Shown here piece after piece: positions 48,839 to 57,013 of a DNA stretch of 64,000 bases. The notes beneath the pieces were generated by a model that ran no database searches, was not told where the DNA came from, and worked only from the letters and a program-made list of their open reading frames with translations. The stretch lies in assembly GCF_030811715.1 (NCBI RefSeq), contig NZ_JAUSRH010000002.1, positions 1 to 64,000 on the forward strand, given 5' to 3'. This stretch comes from Sinomonas atrocyanea. GTDB lineage: Bacteria > Actinomycetota > Actinomycetes > Actinomycetales > Micrococcaceae. A program made the position numbers and the translations under genes. Position 1 is the stretch's first letter. The number at the start of each line of letters is the position of its first letter.

Positions 48839-50194
48839 GTGCGAGTTTCCCCCAAGATCGCCCTGCCCGGCCCCTACCCGTCCGTAGCGTGGTGTGCGGA
48901 GCTGGCCGTCGGCCAGCGTCAACGCACCCGCGGCAGGCCCTGGACCCCCTGCCGCGCACCACGTCCAAAGGGGGCGGTCCTCATCAGGAAGCTACTCTCC
49001 GCCGCAGGAACGGTGCTGCTCGTCGCGGCAGCGCTCGCCACCGGCGCCACGGCCGCGACCGCGGCACCACCGGCCGCCAAGGCAGCCAGCCACTCGGTCA
49101 AGGTCTGCTCCGACGCGCGTCCCGGCGAGGCCGCATGCGCCGCCCGTGCCGCCACCGACCCGGCCGGCAAGCGCATCACCAGCAACGCCCTGCCCCCGGC
49201 CAGCGCCCTCACGCCCGCCCAGCTGCGCTCGGCCTACAGGCTCACCGGGACCGCGTCCGGCGGCAGGACTGTGGCGATCGTGGACGCGTACGGCTACCCG
49301 AACCTCGAGCGGGACCTCGCCGCCTACCGGAAGCAGTTCGGCCTGACCGCCTGCACCTCGGCGAGCGGCTGCCTCAAGGTCCTGAACCAGACCGGCGGCA
49401 CGAGCCTGCCCACATTCAACCTCGGCTGGGCGCAGGAGCAGGCCCTCGACGTCGACGCCGTCTCCGCCGCCTGCCCCGACTGCAAGATCGTGGTCCTGCA
49501 GGCCAAGTCGGCGAGCTTCACGGACCTCGGCACCGCCGTCCAGACCGCGGCCAAGCTCCCCGGCGTCGTCGCCATCTCCAACAGCTACGGCGGCTCCGAC
49601 GCCTCGGACGCCAGCTACGGGAAGTACTACAACTTCCCGGGTATCGCGGTCACGGCCAGTGCCGGCGACAACGGCTACCAGGGCGCCTCCTACCCGGCGG
49701 CCTCCTCCTACGTCACGGCGGTGGGCGGCACGAGCCTCAACCAGGCCTCCAACGCGCGCGGCTGGACCGAGTCCGTCTGGTCCGGCACCGGCTCGGGCTG
49801 CTCGGCCTACAACGCGCCGCTCGCCGCGGCGGCAAACTCCGGCACGGGCTGCGCGAAGCGGGCGATGAACGACGTCGCCGCAGCCTCCGACCCGTCCAAC
49901 GGCGGCCTCGCGGTCTACTACCCGACCTCGAGCACCAGCTCCACGTGGGGCCAGTTCGGCGGCACGAGCGAGGCGTCCCCGATCATCGCCTCGGTCTACG
50001 CCCTCTCCGGCAACACCGGCTCGAAGACCACCGGCACCTACGCCAACAGCATCCCGTACGCCCACACCGCGTCCCTGTTCGACGTCGCCTCCGGGGCCAA
50101 CGGCACCTGCACCACCACGCAGTGGTGCACTGCCCGCACCGGCTGGGACGGGCCCACCGGGCTCGGCACCCCGAACGGCACCGGCGGCTTCTGA
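48839..50194 (+). CDS. Secreted sedolisin-like (S53) protease, paralogue 1
   Basis: The only canonical start in frame is GTG 48839 (451 residues), but the homologous start of paralogue 2 aligns with CTC at 48980, where AAAGGGGG precedes it; the true start may be non-canonical. From there the signal LLSAAGTVLLVAAALATGAT is evident. The mature protein has WAQEQALDVDAVSAACPDC (sedolisin Glu and Asp), SNSYGGSD and the serine motif FGGTSEASP, so it is likely an acid serine-carboxyl protease secreted to the medium. It is about two-thirds identical by eye to 55724-56968. Its leader can form a three-way junction (48874-48962). Confidence 0.85.
   Translation: MRVSPKIALPGPYPSVAWCAELAVGQRQRTRGRPWTPCRAPRPKGAVLIRKLLSAAGTVLLVAAALATGATAATAAPPAAKAASHSVKVCSDARPGEAACAARAATDPAGKRITSNALPPASALTPAQLRSAYRLTGTASGGRTVAIVDAYGYPNLERDLAAYRKQFGLTACTSASGCLKVLNQTGGTSLPTFNLGWAQEQALDVDAVSAACPDCKIVVLQAKSASFTDLGTAVQTAAKLPGVVAISNSYGGSDASDASYGKYYNFPGIAVTASAGDNGYQGASYPAASSYVTAVGGTSLNQASNARGWTESVWSGTGSGCSAYNAPLAAAANSGTGCAKRAMNDVAAASDPSNGGLAVYYPTSSTSSTWGQFGGTSEASPIIASVYALSGNTGSKTTGTYANSIPYAHTASLFDVASGANGTCTTTQWCTARTGWDGPTGLGTPNGTGGF
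48874..48974 (+). promoter_or_regulatory. Structured leader RNA of sedolisin gene 1
   Basis: Three helices are visible: CTAC/GTAG (48874-48877, 48884-48887), GCTGGCC/GGCCAGC (48901-48907, 48911-48917) and GCGGCAGG/CCTGCCGC (48930-48937, 48948-48955). GTGGTGT (48889-48895) pairs with GCACCAC (48956-48962), with one wobble, closing a three-way junction. The ribosome binding site AAAGGGGG (48967-48974) follows directly. Paralogue 2 has an analogous but not identical set. Confidence 0.55.
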
Positions 50195-50233
50195 CCGCTC
50201 GGCGCAGTCGCAAGGCAACCGCCCACAGGCTCT

Positions 50234-50282
50234 GGCGGCCCGGGCCCGCGTTTCTCATGGGGGGACGCGGGACCGGGCCGCC
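50234..50282. terminator. Terminator hairpin after sedolisin gene 1
   Basis: The arms 50234-50251 and 50265-50282 pair over 18 positions with a single mismatch, around a loop of about 13 bases. It lies 40 bases after the stop. Confidence 0.85.
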
Positions 50283-50454
50283 GGCGTTGTGCGCGGTGTT
50301 GCTGCGGTGCTTCCGGTGTCGCGTGTTGCTGCAGCGTTATCGGTGTTTGCTCCGGGCAACCTGTGCGTTCCACCATGGGTCGGCGAGGAATCTGGGGCCC
50401 CGCATCACAGGGTCGGACTCTGTCCGGCCATGGCGAAGAGCGGAAGGCACCCTC

Positions 50455-51744
50455 ATGCACCCCCAGAGCTCCTCCTCCCCAGCGGGCACGATCATGGTCC
50501 TCGGCGGCGACGGCTACCTCGGCTGGACGCTGGGACTGGCCCTGGCCAGCCGCACCGGCCGCCCAGTAGTCCTCGTGGACAACCTCATCAAACGCCGGTG
50601 GGAGAAGGAGGCCGGGGCGAAGGTCCTCGTGCCCCTCAAGACCCCCAAGGCGCGCATCGCCGAGTACGAGCGGCTCTACGGCGGCCAGAACCTCTCCTTC
50701 GAGAAGGTCGAGCTCCTGGACCCCGGGGCCGTGGAGCGGGTCATCGCGAAGTACCGGCCCGCCGTCGTCATCAACGCCGCCCAGCAGCCCTCGGCCCCGT
50801 TCTCCATGAGCAGCGCCAAGAACGCCGCAGCCACCTTCTCGAACAACATCGTTGGCCACCTCAACGTCCTCTGGGCCATCGCCGGCCTGAGCAAGGCGAC
50901 CACCTACATCAAGCTCGGCTCGGCCGGCTGCTACATGGGCACCGACACCGACTACATCCCGCTCGAGAAGAAGGACTTCACCTTCGAGGACCACGGCGCG
51001 CAGCACCAGGTCCTGCAGGGCTTCCTGCCCATGCAGGCCACCGACTTCTACCACCAGTCCAAGATCACCGACCTGCTGATCGACGACCTCTGCTCCAAGA
51101 TCTGGGGCCTGAAGGTGATCACCGTCCAGCAGGCCACGATCTTCGGCGCGACGATCCCGGAAAACCACCCCGAGGAGTGCGCCGGCCTCGCGGCCCGGTT
51201 CAACTACGACTCGGTCTTCGGCACCGTCTTCAACCGCTTCATCTGCCAGATGGTGATCGGCCACCCCCTCACCGTGTACGGGGACGGGAGCCAGAAGACG
51301 GGCCTGATCAGCCTCAACGACACGGTCGAGAACTTCCTCGAGTTCACCGACCTCGACGTCGCCCCGGGCGAGCACCAGGTCCTGCACAACTACACGCACC
51401 GGCTGAGCATCAGCGAGATCGCCCAGCGGCTCGCGGCCATCGACCCGTCCACCCAGATCAGGCACCTCGCAAACCCCCGGCAGGAGCCGGTGGGAAGGCT
51501 GGACCCCCACGTCGAGGTGCACGGCGCGATCGCTGCCCGGCACGCCGACAAGGAGGCCAGGCTCCAGGCGGACATGGCGGCCATGCTCGAGTTCACCTGC
51601 CGCTACCGGGACAACATCGATCCCTCGATCATCCTGCCCACGGTGGACTGGTCGGTGGAGGAGGCCGAGGCCCCCGCCCCCGCGCGCCGGGAGCCGGGCG
51701 TCCGGCCGGCGCCGGCCTTCTACCGCGAGGTCGCTGAGGGTTAG
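50455..51744 (+). CDS. UDP-sulfoquinovose synthase-like NAD-dependent epimerase
   Basis: This 429-residue extended SDR opens with IMVLGGDGYLGWTLGLALA, the GGDGYxGW motif of SQD1/SqdB. LVDNLIKRRWEKEAG, INAAQQPSAPFSM, the FYHQSK catalytic pair and RFICQMVIGHPLTVYGDG all match UDP-sulfoquinovose synthase, which makes UDP-sulfoquinovose from UDP-glucose and sulfite. The SQD1 catalytic Thr is Ser here (KLGSAGCYMG). Start ATG 50455 follows GGAAGG. SQDG is not typical of these organisms, so the product may be a glycan component. Its end overlaps the convergent PLP gene by 4 bases. Confidence 0.85.
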   Translation: MHPQSSSSPAGTIMVLGGDGYLGWTLGLALASRTGRPVVLVDNLIKRRWEKEAGAKVLVPLKTPKARIAEYERLYGGQNLSFEKVELLDPGAVERVIAKYRPAVVINAAQQPSAPFSMSSAKNAAATFSNNIVGHLNVLWAIAGLSKATTYIKLGSAGCYMGTDTDYIPLEKKDFTFEDHGAQHQVLQGFLPMQATDFYHQSKITDLLIDDLCSKIWGLKVITVQQATIFGATIPENHPEECAGLAARFNYDSVFGTVFNRFICQMVIGHPLTVYGDGSQKTGLISLNDTVENFLEFTDLDVAPGEHQVLHNYTHRLSISEIAQRLAAIDPSTQIRHLANPRQEPVGRLDPHVEVHGAIAARHADKEARLQADMAAMLEFTCRYRDNIDPSIILPTVDWSVEEAEAPAPARREPGVRPAPAFYREVAEG

Positions 51745-52841
51745 TTCCGCGCCCCGTCCAGGAACTCGCGGGTGTGCCGGGCGAGGACCTCGACGTCCTC
51801 GAGGGTGGACTCGTGGATGAAGGACATCCGCGCCACGTCCTCGACGACCTTGATGTAGACGTTCCGGTCCTGGAGGTATTCGGCCAGGGCGGCCGGATCA
51901 TCGGCGCGCATGGAGACGATGTTGCTCTGGCGCGTGCCGTGGTCGATGAAGTCGATCCCGTGCTCGCGCAGGATCGCCTTGATCCCCTCCAGCAGCGCGA
52001 GGTTCTTCTCCTGGACGGCGTCCATGCCGAGGGCGTTGAGCTCGCGCAGCGAGGCGTGCAGCGCCGCGAGACCGGTGACGTTCTGGGTGCCGTCCTGGAA
52101 GCGCGCTGCCGTGTCCTTGAGGACGTAGGACTCCTCGTCGAAGCTCGCCATGCTCCGGATGCCCACCCGGCTGTGGCGCAGGGTCGGCATGAGACCCCGC
52201 CGCACGTACATGAACCCGATGCCCATGCCGGCGCGCAGGTACTTCTGGCCGCCGCACACGAGGAGGTCCACGGGCGTCTCCGCCAGGTCGATCGAGCGCA
52301 CGCCGATGTGCTGGACGGCGTCGATGACGAGGAAGATGCCCCGCTCGCGGCACAGGCGCGAGAGCAGGGCCAGGTCCGGCATGAACCCGTCGTAGCGCTG
52401 GGCCGAGGACATGCTGATGGCCCTGGTCCTGGGGCCGATGGCCTCGAGCAGGCGGTGGAAGGCGGCCTCGTTGTCGCGGCCCGTCACGACCCTGACCGTC
52501 ACGCCGTCGTGCCGCTTGCGCAGCCAGGGCAGCAGGTTGGCCGGGTACTCGTTGCCGAGGACCAGCACCTCGTCGCCGGGATCGAGCGGCAGCACCTCGC
52601 TGGCGATGATGATGCCCTCGGTCGTGTTCTTCAGGTACGTGATCTCCTCGGGCGCGCAGTGGAGCAGCCGCGCGGCCTCGTCGGCCATCTCCTCGGCGAG
52701 CCGGTCATAGCGGTAGAGCACCTCGGGCGGGCCGTACTGGTAGAAGTCCGCCATGAAGTCCCGGGCGGCCTCGTAGGCGGTCCGGCTCATCGGGGCGACG
52801 GTCGCGTAGCTGAAGAAGGTCTTCTCGGAGATCGGCTTCAT
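51741..52841 (-). CDS. Class V aminotransferase/cysteine desulfurase-like PLP enzyme
   Basis: This 366-residue fold-type I PLP enzyme has the cofactor lysine in VDLLVCGGQKYLRAGMG, the PLP-contacting DAVQHIG and an early TEGIIIASEVLPLDPGDEVL. The sequence is closest to the class V group that includes cysteine desulfurases, isopenicillin N epimerases and lyases. No Cys in a typical desulfurase loop is evident near the C-terminus, so sulfur transfer is uncertain. It is convergent with the sulfoquinovose-synthase-like gene, with stops overlapping. A sulfur link between the two is tempting but unproven. Confidence 0.87.
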   Translation of the reverse strand: MKPISEKTFFSYATVAPMSRTAYEAARDFMADFYQYGPPEVLYRYDRLAEEMADEAARLLHCAPEEITYLKNTTEGIIIASEVLPLDPGDEVLVLGNEYPANLLPWLRKRHDGVTVRVVTGRDNEAAFHRLLEAIGPRTRAISMSSAQRYDGFMPDLALLSRLCRERGIFLVIDAVQHIGVRSIDLAETPVDLLVCGGQKYLRAGMGIGFMYVRRGLMPTLRHSRVGIRSMASFDEESYVLKDTAARFQDGTQNVTGLAALHASLRELNALGMDAVQEKNLALLEGIKAILREHGIDFIDHGTRQSNIVSMRADDPAALAEYLQDRNVYIKVVEDVARMSFIHESTLEDVEVLARHTREFLDGARN

Positions 52842-53052
52842 GGTGCTGCGCAGCCTACTGGATCGGTGCTGCCGCAGGGGAGAGGTGCCGATCGGCGAGC
52901 CGGGTAAGGGTTGACATGCTCACACGCCGTTCGCAGCGTTAATCAGGCGGTTTCCCGCAGGCTCAATGCGATACGGTCGGTAGCGGTCGGGCACGGCGGC
53001 GTGGCGCCTTTCGGCCCTCGTGCCGCACCGTCCTGGGACACACACTTACCCC

Positions 53053-53565
53053 ATGACGAGGGTGAGGAGGGTTGTGGGCTTCGGCTGCTACGAGTTCGTG
53101 GCGTCGGTCGCGATCGGACGGCCGGCGACGGAAGTCTATGCCTTCCTGGCCGACGTGCAGGATGCCAAGCCCCTTCCGCGGCGGCCTAGGGTGTGGATGG
53201 TGAAGGAACCGGACGGCCCGACCGGCGCTGGAACCCGGTGGCATGAGCGCGTGGGCGTGCTACCCGGCGTGTGGATGCGTGTGGAGAGCGTGGTGACCGA
53301 GGCCGATGAGCCGATTCGGCTCGGCATGGATTTCAGAAGCCCCTGGTTCGCCGGCCACACCGTCTACGAGCTGACGCCGACCTTCGGTGGGTGTGTGTTG
53401 CGCCATCGTGAGGGGATCCGGCCGATTCCGCCTCTGGCCGTGCTCTGCGCGGTTCTAGGGCGCAGTCGTCGCCAGCACGTGGAAGAGCGGCTTGCAGACA
53501 TCAAGGCCGTGCTGGAGGGCGAGGGATCGAGGGGATCAATGAAGTGGAGCAGGGGTCATGAGTAG
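53053..53565 (+). CDS. SRPBCC family protein
   Basis: This 170-residue protein begins YEFVASVAIGRPATEVYAFLADVQ, the usual opening of START/Bet v1-like SRPBCC domains, with W...V..PDGPTGAGTRWHERVG following. Such domains bind hydrophobic ligands or act as aromatase/cyclase-like helpers. The C-terminus is Lys/Glu rich. The ATG start lacks a ribosome binding site; CACACT lies 6 bases upstream (53041-53046). Nothing nearby suggests a pathway. The 260 bases after it hold no gene I can support. Confidence 0.78.
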   Translation: MTRVRRVVGFGCYEFVASVAIGRPATEVYAFLADVQDAKPLPRRPRVWMVKEPDGPTGAGTRWHERVGVLPGVWMRVESVVTEADEPIRLGMDFRSPWFAGHTVYELTPTFGGCVLRHREGIRPIPPLAVLCAVLGRSRRQHVEERLADIKAVLEGEGSRGSMKWSRGHE

Positions 53566-53825
53566 CGCGTCGTCCCTTTTGCCCGAGGCGTGCGACGTGC
53601 GCCCGGCAGCAGGGCGAGCGTGCTGGCGGAAGCCTCATGGATCAAGCTGACCCGCTACCTGAACGGGCGGCACTGGATTCCGTCGGTGTTCCAGCCGGGA
53701 CGGACCCTCTGGGCCGGCCGTGGCGCACCGCGTTCCACGTCCGGTCCGCAGCGAACTGCTTGCCGCCCTCTACGCTGCCTCGCACTCTCCATAGCCGCGG
53801 CGATCGTCATCACCTGCCACAGGCG

Positions 53826-54377
53826 CTACCGTCGGTCCTTGCTGGACCCGGCTTGGTGGCCGCGTTCTTGCTCCCATACGGAGGTCAGTGCCCGCAGGGG
53901 ATCGGCCAAGCCCTCGACGGCCCAGGCCGGGGCTTGGGCGAGTAGGGCATCTTCGAGGGCGAGCTGGGCGGGAATCACCTCGTCCACGAGCGCGGCGCCC
54001 GTGTCGGTGAGGACGAGCAGGGACGAGCGGCCGTCGGCCGGGTTGGCCGTCCGGCTCAGCAGTCCGCGACCCTGGAGGGCGTTCAGCCGCATGGTGATCG
54101 CGGAGCGAGGGGCAAGCAGCGTGTGGGCCAGCGTCGTCGGGCTCAGAGGTTCGCGCGTACGGCGCAGCGCGGAGAGCACGTCCAGCTCGCCGCGGGTGAG
54201 CCCGTAGTCGGCGAGGAAGGCGTCGCTGGCTTCGAGGATGAGGCGGGAAGCGCGCAGTACGCGGTGGATCACCCCGAGGCTGGCGAAGCTCAGGTCCGGG
54301 CGCAGCCGGGCCCACTCACGCTGCATCCGGTCCACGACGTCGCCATGAGCGGGCAGGCCGTCCGCGTCCTGGTCCAT
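53826..54377 (-). CDS. MarR family transcriptional regulator
   Basis: The start is set at ATG 54377 (183 residues), with GGAGGAG upstream; a TTG 13 codons earlier is less likely. The winged-helix domain has LTRGELDVLSALRRTREPLSP, LAPRSAITMRLNALQGRGLL and the wing TANPADGRSSLLVLTDTG. It is divergent from the FUSC gene across about 107 bases. A palindrome GAAGTACTTC (54448-54457) lies between them, so it likely represses that gene and itself in response to a ligand such as a phenolic acid. Confidence 0.9.
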   Translation of the reverse strand: MDQDADGLPAHGDVVDRMQREWARLRPDLSFASLGVIHRVLRASRLILEASDAFLADYGLTRGELDVLSALRRTREPLSPTTLAHTLLAPRSAITMRLNALQGRGLLSRTANPADGRSSLLVLTDTGAALVDEVIPAQLALEDALLAQAPAWAVEGLADPLRALTSVWEQERGHQAGSSKDRR

Positions 54378-54447
54378 CCGGCTCCTCCGCGCCCCCGTGG
54401 CCGTCGCCTCGGTCAACCCAACAGTAGTTCATAGCTGTAGTAACCTC

Positions 54448-54457
54448 GAAGTACTTC
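54448..54457. promoter_or_regulatory. MarR-type palindrome upstream of the FUSC gene
   Basis: GAAGTACTTC is a perfect 10-base palindrome placed between the divergent MarR (54377) and FUSC (54485) starts. Confidence 0.6.
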
Positions 54458-54484
54458 ATTCCTGAACCACCCCTGAAGGACAAA

Positions 54485-55555
54485 ATGATCCAGGCCACCC
54501 CCACGCGGTCTTGGTGGGCGGCAGTCTTCGACCTGGGCCCGCATGCCGGCGCCCACTGGACCGCGCTGCGCGCAAGCCTGGCGATCTTCGTGCCCTTGGT
54601 GGCCTGCATGGCTTCCGGTCGCGGCGACCTACTGCTGTATGCGGCGATCGGTGCCTTCACCGCCCTGTACGGGCGACACGAGCCGGCTCGGGCACGCCTG
54701 GCCATGCAGGCGCAGGCGGGCGTGGTGCTGGTGGTCGGCGTCGTCGTCGGCGCGACAGTGGCGACCGTCCCGTTCCGGCTCTGGCTGCTCGTCCCGGCCG
54801 CGGCCGCCTGGGCCGCCGTCGCGGTAGTGCTGGCCGAGCTGGGCCGATGGCATCCGGCCGGAGCTCTCAACCCGGTCTTCGCCCTCACAGCCTCGGCCAC
54901 GGTCCCGACCGCGCTGGGCACGGTGCCCGCAGCCGCCCTCGCTGCGGCCGGCGCGGTCGCCTTCGCGCTGCTGCTCGCCCTCCCGGGTCGCACCACCCGC
55001 GACGGCGGCGACCCGGTGCGGCATCGGCTGTCGTGGCGCGGCCTACACCCGTCCGCCCCGGTGGGCCGCCATGCCGCCCGCTATCTGCTCGGTATCGCCG
55101 CCGCCGGCCTCGCCGTCGCGACCAGCGGCATCGGCCACCCCTACTGGACCTTCGTCACGGCATCCGTCCCCATGTCGGCACCCGACCTGCACGCCCGCCT
55201 CACGCGCGCCGCCCAGCGGGTGATCGGCACCGCCGCCGGCCTCGGCGTCGCAGCCCTCGTCCTGGCCGCCCACACCAGCAGCTATGCCGCGATCATCGTG
55301 ATCGCCGTGCTCCAGGCGTGCACCGAGCTGACGACCGGGCGCAACTACAGCCTCGGCCTGGTCTTCTTCACCCCGATGGCCCTCCTGCTCGGCGACCTCA
55401 TGCTGCCAGCCTCGATCGGCACTCTCCTGACCCAGCGCGCCCTCGAGACCGCCATCGGTCTCACCATCGCCCTGGCCGCCACCGTCATCACCCACGAAAG
55501 GCGCACTCCTACGAGCCGGACCCCGCCGCGCGATCATCTGCCCGACCACGTGTAA
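54485..55555 (+). CDS. FUSC family membrane protein
   Basis: This 356-residue protein has two blocks of membrane helices (about 28-160 and 200-335), with WWAAVFDLGPHAGAHWTALRAS at the N-terminus and GHPYWTFVTASVPMS before the second block. This is the fusaric-acid-resistance/aromatic-acid exporter (FUSC) pattern in its short actinobacterial form. AAGGA lies upstream of the start. Controlled by a divergent MarR protein, it fits efflux of an aromatic acid or drug. It is shorter than the proteobacterial AaeB/YccS type (about 650 residues). Confidence 0.85.
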   Translation: MIQATPTRSWWAAVFDLGPHAGAHWTALRASLAIFVPLVACMASGRGDLLLYAAIGAFTALYGRHEPARARLAMQAQAGVVLVVGVVVGATVATVPFRLWLLVPAAAAWAAVAVVLAELGRWHPAGALNPVFALTASATVPTALGTVPAAALAAAGAVAFALLLALPGRTTRDGGDPVRHRLSWRGLHPSAPVGRHAARYLLGIAAAGLAVATSGIGHPYWTFVTASVPMSAPDLHARLTRAAQRVIGTAAGLGVAALVLAAHTSSYAAIIVIAVLQACTELTTGRNYSLGLVFFTPMALLLGDLMLPASIGTLLTQRALETAIGLTIALAATVITHERRTPTSRTPPRDHLPDHV

Positions 55556-55617
55556 AGGCGCCCTGCCACGGCGAGGTTTCTTCCAGCTACTGCCCAGTTG
55601 CCCTACTGCGCAGGGCC

Positions 55618-55723
55618 GAGGGCACCTACCCTCGTAGCAAGGGCTGGCCGTCGCCAGCGACTAGGGCAGATGCGGCAGGCAGGTTGTCCGCCTGCGGCGT
55701 CCGGACGCCAGGAGGAGCCCCCC
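55618..55723 (+). promoter_or_regulatory. Structured leader of sedolisin gene 2
   Basis: Hairpins GAGGG/CCCTC (55618-55622, 55629-55633), GCTGGC/GCCAGC (55643-55648, 55653-55658), GCAGGC/GCCTGC (55675-55680, 55690-55695) and GGCGTC/GACGCC (55696-55701, 55704-55709) precede GGAGGAG and the ATG. The second and third match helices in the leader of paralogue 1. Confidence 0.5.
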
Positions 55724-56968
55724 ATGATCAGCAAGCTACTGTCCGCCGCCGGGGCCGGACTGCTCGTGGCGGCGGCGCTCACCGCCGGCGCCCCCGCAGC
55801 CAGCGCGGCGCCGTCGTCCGCGGCCCACGCCGTCCCCCTCGTGGTGCGGGGCGCCGCCGACCCGTCGATCCAGATCTGCCCGCCCCCGGGGCCCGGGCAG
55901 GTGGCGTGCGCCGCCCGCCAGGCGATCGACGCCGTGGGACGGGCCGCCGGCGGGGCGGCCGCTCCGCCGGCCGGAGCCCTCACGCCCGCCCAGGTGCGCG
56001 CTGCCTACAACCTCAAGGGCACCGCCTCGGGCGGCAGGACGGTCGCGATCGTGGACGCGTTCGGCTACCCGAACCTCGAGCGGGACCTCGCGGCGTACCG
56101 GAAGCAGTTCGGCCTGCCGCCCTGCACTACGGCGAGCGGCTGCCTGAAGATCGTCAACGAGAACGGCGGCAAGGCCCTGCCCAGGTTCGACCTCGGCTGG
56201 GCACAGGAGCAGGCACTCGATGTCGACGCCGTCTCCGCCGCCTGCCCGGACTGCAAGATCGTGGTCCTGCAGGCCAGCACGACCGAGCTCACGAGCGTGG
56301 GCACCGCCGTCCAGACCGCGGCGAAGATGCGCGGCGTCGTGGCCATCTCCAACAGCTACGGCGGATCCGACGCCTCCGACGATGCCTACGGGAAGTACTA
56401 CAACGTGCCCGGCATCGCCGTGACGGCCAGCGCCGGGGACTCCGGGTACCAGGGCGGGTCCTACCCCGCGACGTCCTCCTACGTCACCGCGGTGGGCGGC
56501 ACGAGCCTGAGCCCGGCGCCCGGGACCAAGCGGGGCTGGGCCGAGAGCGCCTGGGCCGGCACCGGCTCCGGCTGCTCCTCGTTCAACGACCCTCTGGGCG
56601 CGGCCGACGAGTACGGCACCGGGTGCGACAACCGGGCGATGAACGACGTCTCGGCGGCCTCTGACCCGGCCCACGGCGGCCTCGCGGTCTACTACCCGAC
56701 CTCGGCGACGAGCGCCAGCTGGGGCCAGTTCGGCGGCACGAGCGAGGCCTCCCCGATCATCGCCTCGGTCTACGCCCTCGCCGGCCACACGGGCTCGAAG
56801 GCCAAGGGCACCTACGCGAACAGCATCCCGTACGCCCACTCGGAGGCGCTGTTCGACGTGGAGTCCGGCTCCAATGGCACCTGCGACCCCGCCCTGTGGT
56901 GCACCGCAGGCCCGGGCTGGGACGGCCCGACCGGGCTCGGCACCCCGAACGGCATCAGGGGATTCTGA
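55724..56968 (+). CDS. Secreted sedolisin-like (S53) protease, paralogue 2
   Basis: This 414-residue secreted protein starts at ATG 55724 behind GGAGGAG. The signal LLSAAGAGLLVAAALTAGAP is nearly the same as in paralogue 1. The mature part has CPPPGPGQVACAARQ, WAQEQALDVDAVSAACPDC, SNSYGGSD and FGGTSEASP with the catalytic Ser, so it should be an acid serine-carboxyl protease. Several Cys pairs suggest disulfides. It is about 6.7 kb from paralogue 1, in the same orientation, and lies next to the LGFP/deacetylase gene, which starts 46 bases after its stop. Confidence 0.88.
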   Translation: MISKLLSAAGAGLLVAAALTAGAPAASAAPSSAAHAVPLVVRGAADPSIQICPPPGPGQVACAARQAIDAVGRAAGGAAAPPAGALTPAQVRAAYNLKGTASGGRTVAIVDAFGYPNLERDLAAYRKQFGLPPCTTASGCLKIVNENGGKALPRFDLGWAQEQALDVDAVSAACPDCKIVVLQASTTELTSVGTAVQTAAKMRGVVAISNSYGGSDASDDAYGKYYNVPGIAVTASAGDSGYQGGSYPATSSYVTAVGGTSLSPAPGTKRGWAESAWAGTGSGCSSFNDPLGAADEYGTGCDNRAMNDVSAASDPAHGGLAVYYPTSATSASWGQFGGTSEASPIIASVYALAGHTGSKAKGTYANSIPYAHSEALFDVESGSNGTCDPALWCTAGPGWDGPTGLGTPNGIRGF

Positions 56969-57013
56969 CCGGGGACCAAAGCCTCACGCGGCAGCGGGCC
57001 TCCCAGGAGGATC

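Noticed and set aside
53590-53825. Open frames between the SRPBCC and MarR genes that might be a gene remnant.
   Set aside because: No recognisable motif, start signal or homology by eye; kept as non-coding.
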